Translations under genes and position numbers: made by a program
Assembly (NCBI RefSeq): GCF_036785885.1
Contig: NC_092317.1
Coordinates: 6,388,501 to 6,452,500 of the forward strand
Origin: Coffea arabica
Lineage: Eukaryota; Streptophyta; Magnoliopsida; Gentianales; Rubiaceae
DNA: 64,000 bases
Direction: 5' to 3'
Shown: positions 25,096-36,500 of the stretch, one piece after another
Layout of the letters: each line of letters starts with the position of its first letter
Position numbering within the stretch: the first letter of the stretch is position 1
The notes under the pieces: generated by a model
Told to the model about the DNA's origin: nothing
The model's database searches: none
The model's input: only the letters and a program-made list of their open reading frames with translations

Positions 25096-25566
25096 GTATA
25101 AAGTTAGAAAGTGTAGCGCTGTATTGTAGAATTCCTTTGGGACGAAAGGCCAGAAATTGGCGCAGCGCAACGAGATCTATAGTTGACATTTGAAGCGGCC
25201 GTGTTTGGGTTTCGATAAAATTATGTCTTGAAAATTGACTTTAGCTAGCTGATTGACTTATTGTCCATAGTTCATAGCTTGCGTAGCTTCGTTTTCATAG
25301 GCATGTAAGAACATTTGGGTGGTTCGGTTTCAATCATCAGTATGGATCAAAATATCCTCTCGGGATCATAAATTGCTTATAGGGATTTTTACAAATAACC
25401 CATAAATATAACTCTTACATTGACAACAGAATGGAAACACATAATCTTTTGTCAAAAAATAGCCGACCTTTTGTGCGGAAATTAGCACTAAAATTTGACT
25501 GCAAATGGACAATGTTATGCTATCACATTTAGAAATTAAAAATTCAATCTGAGTTGATAAAAAATA

Positions 25567-27313
25567 CTCCCTCTGTCCCATTTTGATAGTCCTAATTTTC
25601 TTTCCACAATTTAAGAAAAAGTAGTTAACTTTGTTGGAAAAAAAATTTAGGTTGCTATTTTTCTAAAATACATTTACATTAAATAGAGTACAACTTTATA
25701 TTAATTATTGAGAAAATCGTTCAAAACGTCCCTCACATTTTGCAAAATAACTTTTTTCGTTCCTCGCTTTTAAAAATGTAATTTTACGTCCCTTACAAAT
25801 TCACATTGGTCAAATTTGATCTCTACTTAGGTTTCCGACTAGTTTTTTATCGGAATTCACCACATGCCTTGTACGTGATCATATTTTAAGGGCAAATTTG
25901 TCAAATCAAATTTTATATAATTCGATTCATAATCCCTCACATTTCATAAAATAAAATTTTTCGTCATTCACATTTTTCAAAATGAATTTTTTCATCTTTT
26001 ATTGATCATGTGTGTGAATAATTTTTTTAAATCCATGTATATATTTATTTGATTTCACCTGAACAGTACGAATAGCATATAAAATCAAATAGAGATATAT
26101 TACATACTATTCATATTGCTCAAGTGAAATCAAATAGATATATACATGGATTTAAAAAAATTGTTAGTTTTTCACTTATATTCATTTTCTTTCACTCGAA
26201 ATTTGAAAATAAAGAAGACATTTAATCCTAAATATTATCGAGTGTTTATATCGAATTAAATTTGGATAGAAAAAGTAAACAAAAGAAAAGTATGACAAAA
26301 AGAAATAAGTGATTGGCACTTTCAAATTTTAACACAATCACAAGGTAAGTAATTCAACTGTTGGTCTTAAAAATGTCGAGTAGAAATTTTAGATTTAAAC
26401 TGAAATTTGTTAGCATAATTATAGAATTCGAGTTTTGACCCATTAATTAGATGACCTTATTATACAACTCAACAAATAAATTATTACCAAAAGAGAAATG
26501 TCACAAATATTGAATAGGTTCAAATGGTGAAATTATATACATGGGTTTCAAACAAAATTGTTAGTTTAAAATCCCTATATATATCTATTGAATAGCATGT
26601 GTATAACTACGATTAGCATAGTTAGATGAAATTCAATAGAGATAAATTACATGTTATTCATACTGTTCAGATAAAATCAAATAAATATATACGTGGATTT
26701 ATAGAAAAAAAAAAGTATTTGTATACATGATCAATGAGGGATGAAAAAATTCATTTTAAAAAATATAAGGGATGGAAAAATTCATTTTAAAAAATATAAG
26801 GGATGAAAAAATTCATTTTTTGAAATGTGAGAAACAAAGCAACTCATTTTGTAAAATGTTAGGGACGAAAAAATTCATTTTGTGAAATGTGAGGGACTAT
26901 GAATCAGATTATGTAAAAATTTGATTTGACAATTTTACCCTTAAAAAATGATCACATACAAGTCACGTGGTGGATTCCGATAAAAACTAGTCGGAAACCT
27001 AGGTAGGGACCAAATTTGGTCAATGTGAATTTGTAAAGAACGTAAAATTACACTTTTAAAAGTGAGGGACGAAAAAAGTCATCTTGTAAAATGTTAGGGA
27101 CGTTTTGAACGATTTTCCCTTAATAATTCATGAAAACTTGAATTGATTGTCAAGAAACAATCTACACTAAATAGGATAGTTTATACTAATAACAACCTAC
27201 ATTGAATAAGGGTATTTTAGAGAAATTAAAAGATAATTTTCAATTAAAAAGTGGACTACAATTTGGAACAGACAAAAAAGGAAAACGGGACTATCAAAAT
27301 AGGACAGAGGGAG
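25567..27313. mobile_element. Stowaway-like MITE (Tc1/mariner), interrupted
   Basis: Terminal inverted repeats CTCCCTCTGTCCCATTTTGA (left) and GGACAGAGGGAG (right) are bordered by TA on both sides (25565-25566 and 27314-27315), the Tc1/mariner target site. Subtracting the inner element and one copy of its target duplication leaves about 328 bp, a normal MITE size. It lies in intron 2 of the dead SSL copy. Confidence 0.85.
25710..27119. mobile_element. Mutator-like element with long terminal inverted repeats, nested in the Stowaway-like element
   Basis: The left arm (GAGAAAATCGTTCAAAACGT...) and the inverted right arm (ending ...ACGTTTTGAACGATTTTCCC) match over about 230 bp. They are flanked by TTAATTATT (25701-25709) and TTAATAATT (27120-27128), a 9-bp target duplication with one difference, as expected for Mutator-like elements. 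Inside there is no transposase. There are two further imperfect palindromes (26020-26170, 26540-26720) and four tandem copies of a roughly 33-37-bp unit around AAAAAATTCATTTT (26735-26890). The element is non-autonomous. Confidence 0.82.
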
Positions 27314-28461
27314 TATCAATTTAAAAGAAATCATAACTAGCAAAATTAATCAATCACCTTAGCAACCTGATACCTGATATGGTAGCGAGAACTTGCATCG
27401 GTAGGTAAAGTAGACAATACCAGTTTCTTGATCTACTTCAAGGCCATCAGGGAAGCCAAAATGGCACTCCCTCTGCACAGGAGGCAAGTTGTTTTCCACG
27501 AACTCCTCCAGATCCAATCACAGCAAGGCCTAAACCAGCATCTGTTGTGTAGAGCTCACCAGTCTTGTAGTAAAACCCCAAGCCTAATGGCCTCCCACAG
27601 ATTTTTGGGTCAGCCGTGCTATTAGTGCCATCACAAAATTTCCGGGACCAAATTGGAACTTAGAAAGCTTAAGGATTGTAGAATCTAAGCACAAATTGTA
27701 TAATTTTCTGGTGAGTCTCTAGTCAATTCATCAAGTTTTGCAAAAAACTCGACCACTCAAGTGTTCGCAATGGATCAATTACCAGTTTCAACCGCATGAT
27801 ATAATGTAGATACCAACAAAACACATTCGAACACTATCATATATATATATATCAAATGTAGACACTGAAATATTCACACGCAAAAATAAAATAAATTTTT
27901 GTCACACATTAGAATTTGTGTGTTTCATTTAATCTCCTCTATCTAACTTCTTTTTTTTTTTTTTTTTTTTTTCTAGAAGTGGAGTCGTGAGATTTAAGAA
28001 GTTGGCAAGGCAAGGATAGGGAGAATTTCAGACCACCCTATTTATTACCATTAACTATACTATATAATCACTTTTGAGATTGTAGAGAATCTTTACCCAT
28101 TGGCGATATGATGGCTTCTAAAACTGAAAGCTATAGTTGCACTACTTGAATGGACAGCTGCAAATTAATTCAGAGTATATCCCTGGTGACTAATTTGATA
28201 AATATGCCATATTGCCATGTACAAGGAAAAAGAATCCTTGCCCATCTGCTTTTGAGAATTCTTCCATCGGGCAACGCCTGTGTAAGGTCCTACTCCTAAC
28301 AAATCGAACGCAAAGCACCCGGGACCAGGAACTGGTGAATAAAGCTTTTGCAAATATCCAGCACAAAATACTGTGGGAAGGAAACAAAACACAAAGACAT
28401 AGAAACAGAGAATGGTCTCAGCAATCCCTTTATTCGAAAATGCTGCCATTGATATTGCCAT

Positions 28462-28962
28462 GTCTAGAAGTGTTATAATTTTCAAATTAGTCAGGTAGAA
28501 ACGCAGATTTTCGTTATAGAACAGGGGGCCAGAAATTGATCAGTGGGCACGAGGCCTATCATTCATAGCCGATATCTCAAGCTCGCCGGCTTTAGATCCA
28601 GGCAGGACCGAATTTACTCCCTTGAAAATTGACTTTATGTGATTCGTACGTAAGCTCATAAGTCTTAACTTTGAGAAAAAAGTGAACTTCTTGAAGCGTT
28701 ATGAATCACCTTAAGTATTAATTCTACCTTTACTAAAAGATTACAAAATCACTTTCATATATTCTCAACCCATGCACGCACACACATACATGTTTCTGTG
28801 TAAAAATTGGCAATGTATCCAAGCTTAAATTTTTATAAAAGTTTTTATGTAAAATGATTTAGAAAGAACATCGTGCATTGATTTGTGTTCATCTGGACTC
28901 ATTTGGGGTGGGACAAAATTAGTTGGGATTTCAAATGCATGACAAGATTATTATTATTTTTT
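28462..28962. other. Upstream flank of the dead SSL copy
   Basis: Bases 28515-28640 share blocks with 25100-25245 upstream of SSL copy 2, so promoter DNA was duplicated with the gene. The rest is AT-rich with no gene or recognisable element. Confidence 0.5.
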
Positions 28963-29378
28963 GGATAAAATATACTTTTTCCCCCTATTGTTTAACATTT
29001 TTTCACATAATCTCCCTATAATTTCAAAAACTATATATTACCCTCTCATAATTTGGATTAAAGTGTCAAAATAGCGAAATCTATATTTCATAACGGAATC
29101 AACTAAAATGTCAAAAGTGCGCCTATATAAAGTTAGAAAACCATACAGGATTAAAATGTCGTACATACTATATGTTTATATATTTTGATCACTTCAACTA
29201 TTTTAATTTTTAAATAAGAATAATTTCAAATTTCATGGATTCCATTACAGAGGATTATTTTCATCACTTTGACACTTTAATTCAAACTATGTGAGGGGTT
29301 ATATATGATTTTTGGAACTATAGGAGGTTATGTGAAAAATCGCTAAATCATAGGAGAGTAAATTGTATTTTACCCTTT
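28963..29378. mobile_element. Fold-back MITE
   Basis: The two halves form an imperfect inverted repeat about 150 bp long per arm. The left arm starts GGATAAAATATACTTTTTCC and carries TTTCACATAATCTCCC. The right arm ends in the inverse, GGAGGTTATGTGAAAAATCG to GTATTTTACCC. There is no coding capacity. The target duplication is not clear, so the superfamily is uncertain; a Mutator-type MITE is plausible. Confidence 0.7.
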
Positions 29379-30760
29379 TTTTTCTCAGCAAGGTTGGATG
29401 AAATATAGTTCTGTTGATTGTGCTAATGAAGAACAAAATTTGAGCAGGTTGCAACATGCAGGCTGCAAAATCTACTGACTTTAGGATGCCAAACCTAAAT
29501 GTGTGAAAGACGCTCCATCTGTTGGTTTCTGCTCAGCTAAAAGCTCCCTACGGACTTTCTTATATAATCTAGTACGTGGTGGAGTGGGGCTATTTTATAC
29601 ATACTATTCAAAGAAGACAATTAAAGTAATTAAATTCCTACGGCTGGATCCCTTTTCGTTAATTTTAATGCAACTGTTTAATTTATTGCCAATTAAGCCT
29701 TGGCATAACACTAGGAAAATTCAATTGAGGCACTAAAATAAGTATTTTGTAATCTAAATATTATATGTTAGTATTTGTCACTTTGGAGGTAAGATATTGT
29801 ACAACCCTTTTTTTGTTGGTTTAAATTATGCTCCATCTTCTTTTGGTTGAAATAGAATAGTGTGTGTGAATATTTCTTTTGTGAATACTGCTTTCTTGTG
29901 ATGGTGACAAAGAATACAATATCACGACTTTATAAATTTATGATTAGAAATCGCATGTTTGACAAGACAGAATATCAACAAAAAGAGTCTGATTTAATTT
30001 CAACCCCTCTATTTTTCTATTGGTCTTGAATCGACATAAAACTTTTTGTCAGCCACCACTTCATCCCCTTTCCATCTCTGTTCTCAATCCCTCTACATCA
30101 CCCCTCCCCCTCTCTTGTTTCTCACCCCTCCTCCCTCCAACACTACTTCAGCCCTTCCCATGCAAACCAGTTGAAGTTGGTGGGGAAGATGCAATTGGAT
30201 TTCTAGGGGCTTAGAGTGCAATAAACTCTTTAGGCTTACAGGTTATTTAATTAAACTCGACTCATTTGTATATGAAGCAAAATCCATCCAAATTTTCTCT
30301 TACCCAAAAATAGAAAATTAAGATTAACCCACATGGCTCATTGAAACTAGAATTTTGCCAGTGCTTTAGCACCATTTTTTTTTAATTTATTGTGAATTTA
30401 TATAAATATAAATAATTTAAATATAAAAATTAACAACATTTCTACATGTTCATTCATATTCATTTTAAAAAATTAATGTATTTTAAATGTTCAATTGTTT
30501 ACTAATTTTTAAAAACTTTTATTTATTGTGAATTTATACAAATACAAATAATTTAAATATAAAAATTAACAATAGTTTTACATGTTCATTCATGTTAATT
30601 TTAAAAAATTAATGTATATTAATGTTCAATTATTTACTAATTTTTAAAAAATTGTTTACATACTTTTACTATAATATGATAGTATACATCAAATAAAAAC
30701 TTGATAGATATTCATTTTTATAAATATTTTTATATAATTTAAATTCTTATAATGACCATA
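29379..30760. other. AT-rich intergenic DNA with a 136-bp tandem duplication
   Basis: No gene is seen; a short CT-rich patch at 30050-30170 gives spurious open frames. At 30384-30655 a unit of about 136 bp, starting TTTATTGTGAATTTATA and containing ATAAAAATTAACAA and CATGTTCATTCAT, is present twice in tandem with roughly 10% difference. Confidence 0.55.
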
Positions 30761-30769
30761 AATCTATAA

Positions 30770-31923
30770 GGGCAAAAAGTTTCAGTGGCCCTCAAACTAT
30801 TAGTCGGATGAACTTTTGACCCCCAAATAATTAAAAGTAAACTTTTGGCTCCCGATCTATCCAAAGTACAAAATGTTAGATATTCTGTCAAATTTAGCGG
30901 TTAATACCGACGGAAGCAACGATCACGTGAGATGCACACCGAAGTACGAAGGGCATTTTTGTCCACAATGAGCTGTGTTCCACTAGCAACAAAACACACT
31001 TCATTCATGTGTTCCTTCTCATGTGTTCCTCCATGACAGAACCTTCTCCACCCGCACAACTATACCAACCCCACTCCGGTCCCCAAAAGACAAAATCTCT
31101 CCTTCTCTCCGCCAATCCATCCACAATCTTCAAGACTGAATAGAACTATTCAACTCCTTAGCATCCTATGATAACATGGACATTAGCCCATCATATTGCA
31201 GCATATAGGAGTAGTATATTCTACTACTAGTCAGTCCCTTCTTCCAGCTGAGCGGCTCCGGCTCCGGCTCCAATCCCGCCTCAATTTCTTAATCTAGTAT
31301 TGCACACCGCTACTCCTCACACTCCCATGGTTCCCTTCCTTCAACCATGCCTTCTAGTCTAGACCTCCACTACATCCCAAGGTTGCCATCCAAATTCCTT
31401 TTTAATTTCCTAAAACAAACACGGAAAAAAAAAGAGAGAGAGAGAAAGAAAGAAAGAAGAAAGCAGATTTTGGATTTTCGTTTTCTTCCACGGCCAAAAT
31501 CTGCAGCCACCATCCGCGCACACCGCAAATCTCCGCCCAGGATTCCTTGAGGTCCACGAAGTTATGACCCTCGACATTTTCTCACACCTGCACAATGGGA
31601 AAGGTGGATTGTTGGTTTCTCACATGCTTCCAGTTCGGCAACTTCTTTGGTTGCAATGGAGTTTTTCTTTGTTCAACTCTTTGTTCGAGAAGAAGTCCCA
31701 TTTTACCGAGTGAAACACAGCTCATTGTGGACAAAAATGCCATTCGTATTTTGGCATGCGTCTCACGTGGTCATAACTTCCGTTGGTATTAACTGCTGAA
31801 TTTGACAGAAGGTCTAACATTTTATACTTTGGATAGATCGGGAGCCAAAAGTTTATTTTTAATTGTTTGGGGGTCAAAAGTTCATCCGGTTAATAGTTTG
31901 AGGGTCACTGGGACTTTTTCCCC
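30770..31923. mobile_element. Mutator-like element, 1154 bp, with gene-like GC-richer interior
   Basis: Terminal inverted repeats of about 210 bp begin GGGCAAAAAGTTTCAGTGGC on the left; the inverted right end begins GGGGAAAAAGTCCCAGTGAC. A perfect 9-bp target duplication AATCTATAA flanks it (30761-30769 and 31924-31932). Long arms plus a 9-bp duplication identify a Mutator-like element. No transposase is present. The interior (30985-31705) is richer in C+G than the surroundings, with CT-rich, CCGGCTCCGG and CCACGGCCAAAATCTGCAGCC stretches. That is the pattern of a Pack-MULE carrying a captured host fragment, but I could not recognise a donor gene. Confidence 0.9.
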
Positions 31924-31932
31924 AATCTATAA

Positions 31933-32527
31933 CTATATATTCATATTTAATTAAGTAGAAAAAGATCTAGCAATCCATTTTTCTCGTCAATAAATATTCA
32001 GTTTCCAATAATATTGATAAATATATCAATGTAATAGTTAATTCTTTTTTTACACTAAGTTAATTCAAAATTAAAAGAAAAGATGATGAACAATTTGAAT
32101 GCTAATCAATGACATAGTGGTGAAAGGAAGTAATTTATGGGACATGTGAAATTTCAATAATTGTGATTTAAAAAGGTTTTACTATACTTCTATGTAATAA
32201 TTTGGTAGAAAATAAATATCATTAAGATAAGATTATGGTGGTAAAAGGAAGTAATTTATGGGAATATAAGATTTCAATAATTGCGATTTAAAAATATTTT
32301 ACTATACTTGTATGTAATAATTTGGTAGAAAGCCGATATCATTAAGATAAGATTAGTTAAAATTATATGGTTATTTTAAAATTAGAGATAATTTTTAAAC
32401 ACATAATATAATCCAAATAGGATTAGTATGGGTAAAATTCAAATGACCCATAACCCGTTAATTCTCTTCAATTAGACATACCAGGGACAAACATAGTGAT
32501 TAAAATAGCTACTTTCATATACATATA
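31933..32527. repeat. AT-rich spacer with a 120-bp tandem duplication
   Basis: At about 32118-32357 two copies of a roughly 120-bp unit follow each other. Each starts GGTGAAAGGAAGTAATTTAT or its variant and ends ATATCATTAAGATAAGATTA. No gene is seen, and the stretch runs up to the presumed Helitron 5' end. Confidence 0.6.
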
Positions 32528-33513
32528 TCCTTACACAATATAAGAGGCACTTTTTCTTTACTGTGCAAAGGCACTTTCATCTACTCTTTCAAGCCCTTTG
32601 TCGTCATTTTCTGCTCTATAGCTGTTTTGCTTATGCTATCCCCCCCTCACACTGATAAACATTTGTGTAACAAGTGGAGATTTTTTAGCTTCATATTACG
32701 TTTCTGCCCTTGCTGCACTTATTGTTCCTTTGTTTACCCTCAATAGCTTCTTTTTTAATGGTCCTCTCAGTCTTATGAAATTGGCGTTTTTGTCAATTCC
32801 TTTGACAATTTGTTGGGTTAAATCAACAAATAGTAATTTCAGTCTCCAATTTACACTTTCCTCCTCAAAGATGTCTTTCTTGTAGATTATGAGATTTTAA
32901 GTTGAGGTTATCATTGGAAAATAAATTTTGTGCCCCCACTTTCATGTATGTGCTATTTCCAATGCCATATTCAGCACACTGCTATACAGATTACTCATCA
33001 TCCGCATATATTGGCCTTCCTCCATTAGCTTAGCTTTCTTTTGTTTCCTTTCGTCTCCGATTACTTTGCTTCCTTTGCCTTGTTGCTGCTGGTATTGATC
33101 CTTTTACTTCCCTTTGTTTTATTTTTTTCCCTCATTTTTGTTCCATTAATAGCTGCTGATCAGCCGTTTACCAGTTCTTTTGCATGTTTTCCTCGTGCAT
33201 GCTTCTGTTCATTTTGCATTTATCTTTTGCATGCATATCTTTTTGACGTTGTTTCTATTTTCCCCAGCAGCTGTTGAATACTTTTAGGGATCTTTGTTTG
33301 GTAAGAATCTCTCTCCCGTCTTTGCTCACTTTCATTACAATTTCTTGCACTATTGTAGTTGCATCGACTTTGCTAGCTATTCGCATTCATCTTTTCCCAC
33401 AAACAATTAGCTCCACTTCTGTTTGCCTCACTTTTATGTGCATGATGTTTTTTATGTGTTTATAGCTTTTTTAAACGTCTTTATAAACCAAGTGTATTCA
33501 GCTAGACCATAGG

Positions 33514-36500
33514 ATGAGTAGTTATAGTGATAGTCATAAGATAGTTGCGCAAAAAGCTATGCGCAATCAGAAGTTAAGGGAGAAATATGCTGCGTTATCG
33601 CCTGAGGAAAAAGAATTGCGCCGTCTGAAACAGAGAGAGGCCTATCAAAAGAGGAAAACCAAAAAAAAATCCCACTAATTTGTGTCACGAAAAAGAAACC
33701 AGCACCAGAGATACACTTCAGCCATGCGACGAGCTCCAACTTCCTCTTGATGCAGGTGCATAGGCTGTTTACTGTATTCAGTTACTAAAATTTAGTCTTA
33801 ATATTAATTCCATTTTTATGCATGCTAATTGTTCAACATGATTATTTCCGCTTGAAAACAGTGGTTAAGCAAGCTACCAAATGTTCTCAAGAATCCAGTG
33901 GCGCTGCGAACATATCAACTGCGACTAATGTTTATCAAGAATTCAAGAGTGAGATACCTATATTTACTGACAATTGTACTATTATTTACATCTGATAAAA
34001 CTGCCTTTCTATTCTATTGCACTGGTACTTTATTTTCGCTACTATCTCATATATTTTTCCCTCCTTTAGCTGCAGAGCAACTTCGTCATAATCAAGCTCC
34101 CAAACAAACCTTGCAGCACCAATTGCGATTTGATGAAGTCTTACATACATCTGAACTTCGGTTTACAAAAAATGAAGGTTAATTGATTCAGTTATTTAGT
34201 CATTTCATCCTGCATTTTATATCTCTTATGCTTACCTTACAGCTACAGTTACGTATCTAATAACAATTTGATCATTGATTATATACTTATCATTATCAAT
34301 TTATAATTACAGCAACCAATGCTCAGCAGCCTATACTGCAATGTGTTCACCAATCCCTGCAATCCAATACAGAACAAAATCAAGGTACACTTCCATAATT
34401 ACACAAGACTTGTTGTATCTTATGATCATAATTAGTTGCTAACCAGTCTTATATAGCAGGTCAATCTCCAATTTGCACCAACTGTTACAACTATATTTCT
34501 GATGTTGTGGAAGATACACCAGGTTTGCCATCAACAGTTTTATTCTTTATATTTTGAACTTTTGTTACGCTATGAATTGTCTTAACAGAATGTCTCACAT
34601 GCACCTTTTTGTATTCTTGTAGGCATTAGTACAATCCCTTCTCTGAATCAAACAATAGAACCAAATATCACTCATACTAATGTTTCCGTTAAAGGTTTAT
34701 TATGCTATTAATGCAATTTTTCTTACATTGCTTCTTCTGTCTAAATACATTTTTTTTACCTAATCTTACACTTCTTACAATCAAATGTACTCTTATATCA
34801 ATAACTTCACTTTAAATAACACAATTCTTGCCACAGTTACATCCATTGACTGGCAACGATCTACCAGATATCGCAAAAGGAAGGTGATGCATAAAAAAAG
34901 TTCGTGAGTTAATAGAAGTCTATCAATTCCAAGTCTTGTGTACTCTTTATAGCTTGTTCTTCACCTGAATATATACCATTAGTTACCTTAGTCATTTTCA
35001 TTTATGACTGTCTATCAGCTCAAACAGCTAAGAGCACGAAGGCACTCAAATTAGTCAGTGATGAACCGGATAAATTACCTCAGGTTTTTGACTGCCAATA
35101 TTGTGGTGCCAAAAGATTCCTTTCTGAAACACCAAATTTCTGCTATTCTGATGGTGAAGTTGTCCTACATGAAAACAAATTGCCAGACATTTTAGTTGAG
35201 TTGTATATAGGAAACATAGAAGATGCAATATCTTTTCGTACATATGTTCGAACATATAATAATATGTTTGCTTTTACATCTTTTGGAGTTCAATATGACA
35301 AGGTCTTATGCAAGAGAACTAATGGCATCTATACATTCAAAATCCAAGGACAAACATATCACTTCATCAATAAATTGATTCCCCACGGAGGATCTGGGAT
35401 GTATCTGCAACTTTATTTTCATGATACATATCATGAATTACAGAACAGGCTATCATTTTCAGAGAGAGTCACAGTGAATATAGTTTCCAAACTCATGGAT
35501 ATGATGAAGTAAAATCCTTATGCTTGTTTTTTTTCGAAGCTTGCGCAATGTTGCAGATTTGGACTCATATCAGATTATTCTCAGATCACATTCTACTGCT
35601 GATCAAAGAACTCATAACAAGCCTACAGTCTCTCAGGTTGCAACTCTATGGATTGAAGGGGAAATCCAACAGAAGCTTACACGAGACATATACAAGTATA
35701 TACAAAACAAGGCCAAAGTCATCGTGTACAATATTATTACGACTGTTACGATCCCCTACAATATCCTCTTGGAGAAACAAGCTGGCACCTAGGAATTCAA
35801 AGATCGGGAAATATGAACCCCAAGAAATGTAAAAGATCAGAAAGAAAGAAAAAATGCACAGTGACATTAACGAGTTTTAGATCAGCTGAAGAGCTTTTTA
35901 GCTCTGAGCAACAAGGTACATTTTATTCAACTATTTTGTACAAATGTATTATCAGTATAAAAATTCTATTCAGATGCTTTTTATATATATGTGACTCATA
36001 CTTTAAATGAACCTCTGCAGCTTTTCAACAATATGAAAATTCAAAAGACTTTGTCTCAATGAGAGAATATTATGCCTACAAGTTTCAGATCAGAAAAGAA
36101 TACAGTCCAAATATTTTGAACACAGTCCGTCTACTACAACAATTTGCTGTAGATATGTATGTCAAGCTTGAAACTCAGAGACTCGACTTCTACAGGAGCA
36201 AACAACTACTTATTTGAAGAGAGCAACTCCAAGGCTTTATGGATTCTGTTGTTCATAGATAGTCTCAGGGTTTCAAAGTAGGCCAACGTATACTGTTACC
36301 TGCTTCATTCATAGGAGGACCTCGAGACATGAAAAAGAGATATATGGATGCTATGGCCTTAGTGCAGAAATTTGGAAGACCAGATTTATTTCTTACAATA
36401 ACATGCAATCCTTCATGGCCAGAAATTAAAGAAAACATGCTGCCTATGGATGAAGTACAAAATAGAATCGACTTATGTGCTCGGGTCTTTCATGCTAAAT

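Larger units (their letters stand above)
25475..28461 (-). pseudogene. Dead third copy of the strictosidine-synthase-like gene
   Basis: Exon 1 (28461 to about 28243) keeps the start MAISMAAFSNKG, the signal peptide and CFAFDLLGVGPYTG. It then has one extra base and a 44-bp deletion, relative to copy 2, flanked by the microhomology CAAA. Exon 2 (about 27645-27365) is readable as RKFCDGTNST, CGRPLGLGFYYKTGELY, LPDGLEVDQETGIVYFT, but with frameshifts and an 8-bp tandem duplication at its 3' end. Its second intron contains a Stowaway-like element, itself interrupted by a Mutator-like element. Only the first 25-30 bp of exon 3 (near 25500) resemble the functional copies; after that homology stops, so the C-terminal half is deleted. 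No TATA box is seen upstream. The copy is closer to copy 2 than to copy 1: it shares the GCAAG donor and upstream flank. Confidence 0.88.

Noticed and set aside
27428-27625. Plus-strand 65-codon open frame
   Set aside because: It is the antisense of exon 2 of the dead SSL copy.
30770-31923. Reading the 210-bp inverted ends as those of a retroelement or Stowaway
   Set aside because: The repeats are inverted, not direct, and the flanking duplication is 9 bp, which fits Mutator-like elements.
33041-33465. Hydrophobic open frames in the Helitron leader that look like membrane proteins
   Set aside because: They arise from T-rich DNA upstream of the true Helitron start at 33514; no homologous motif is visible.
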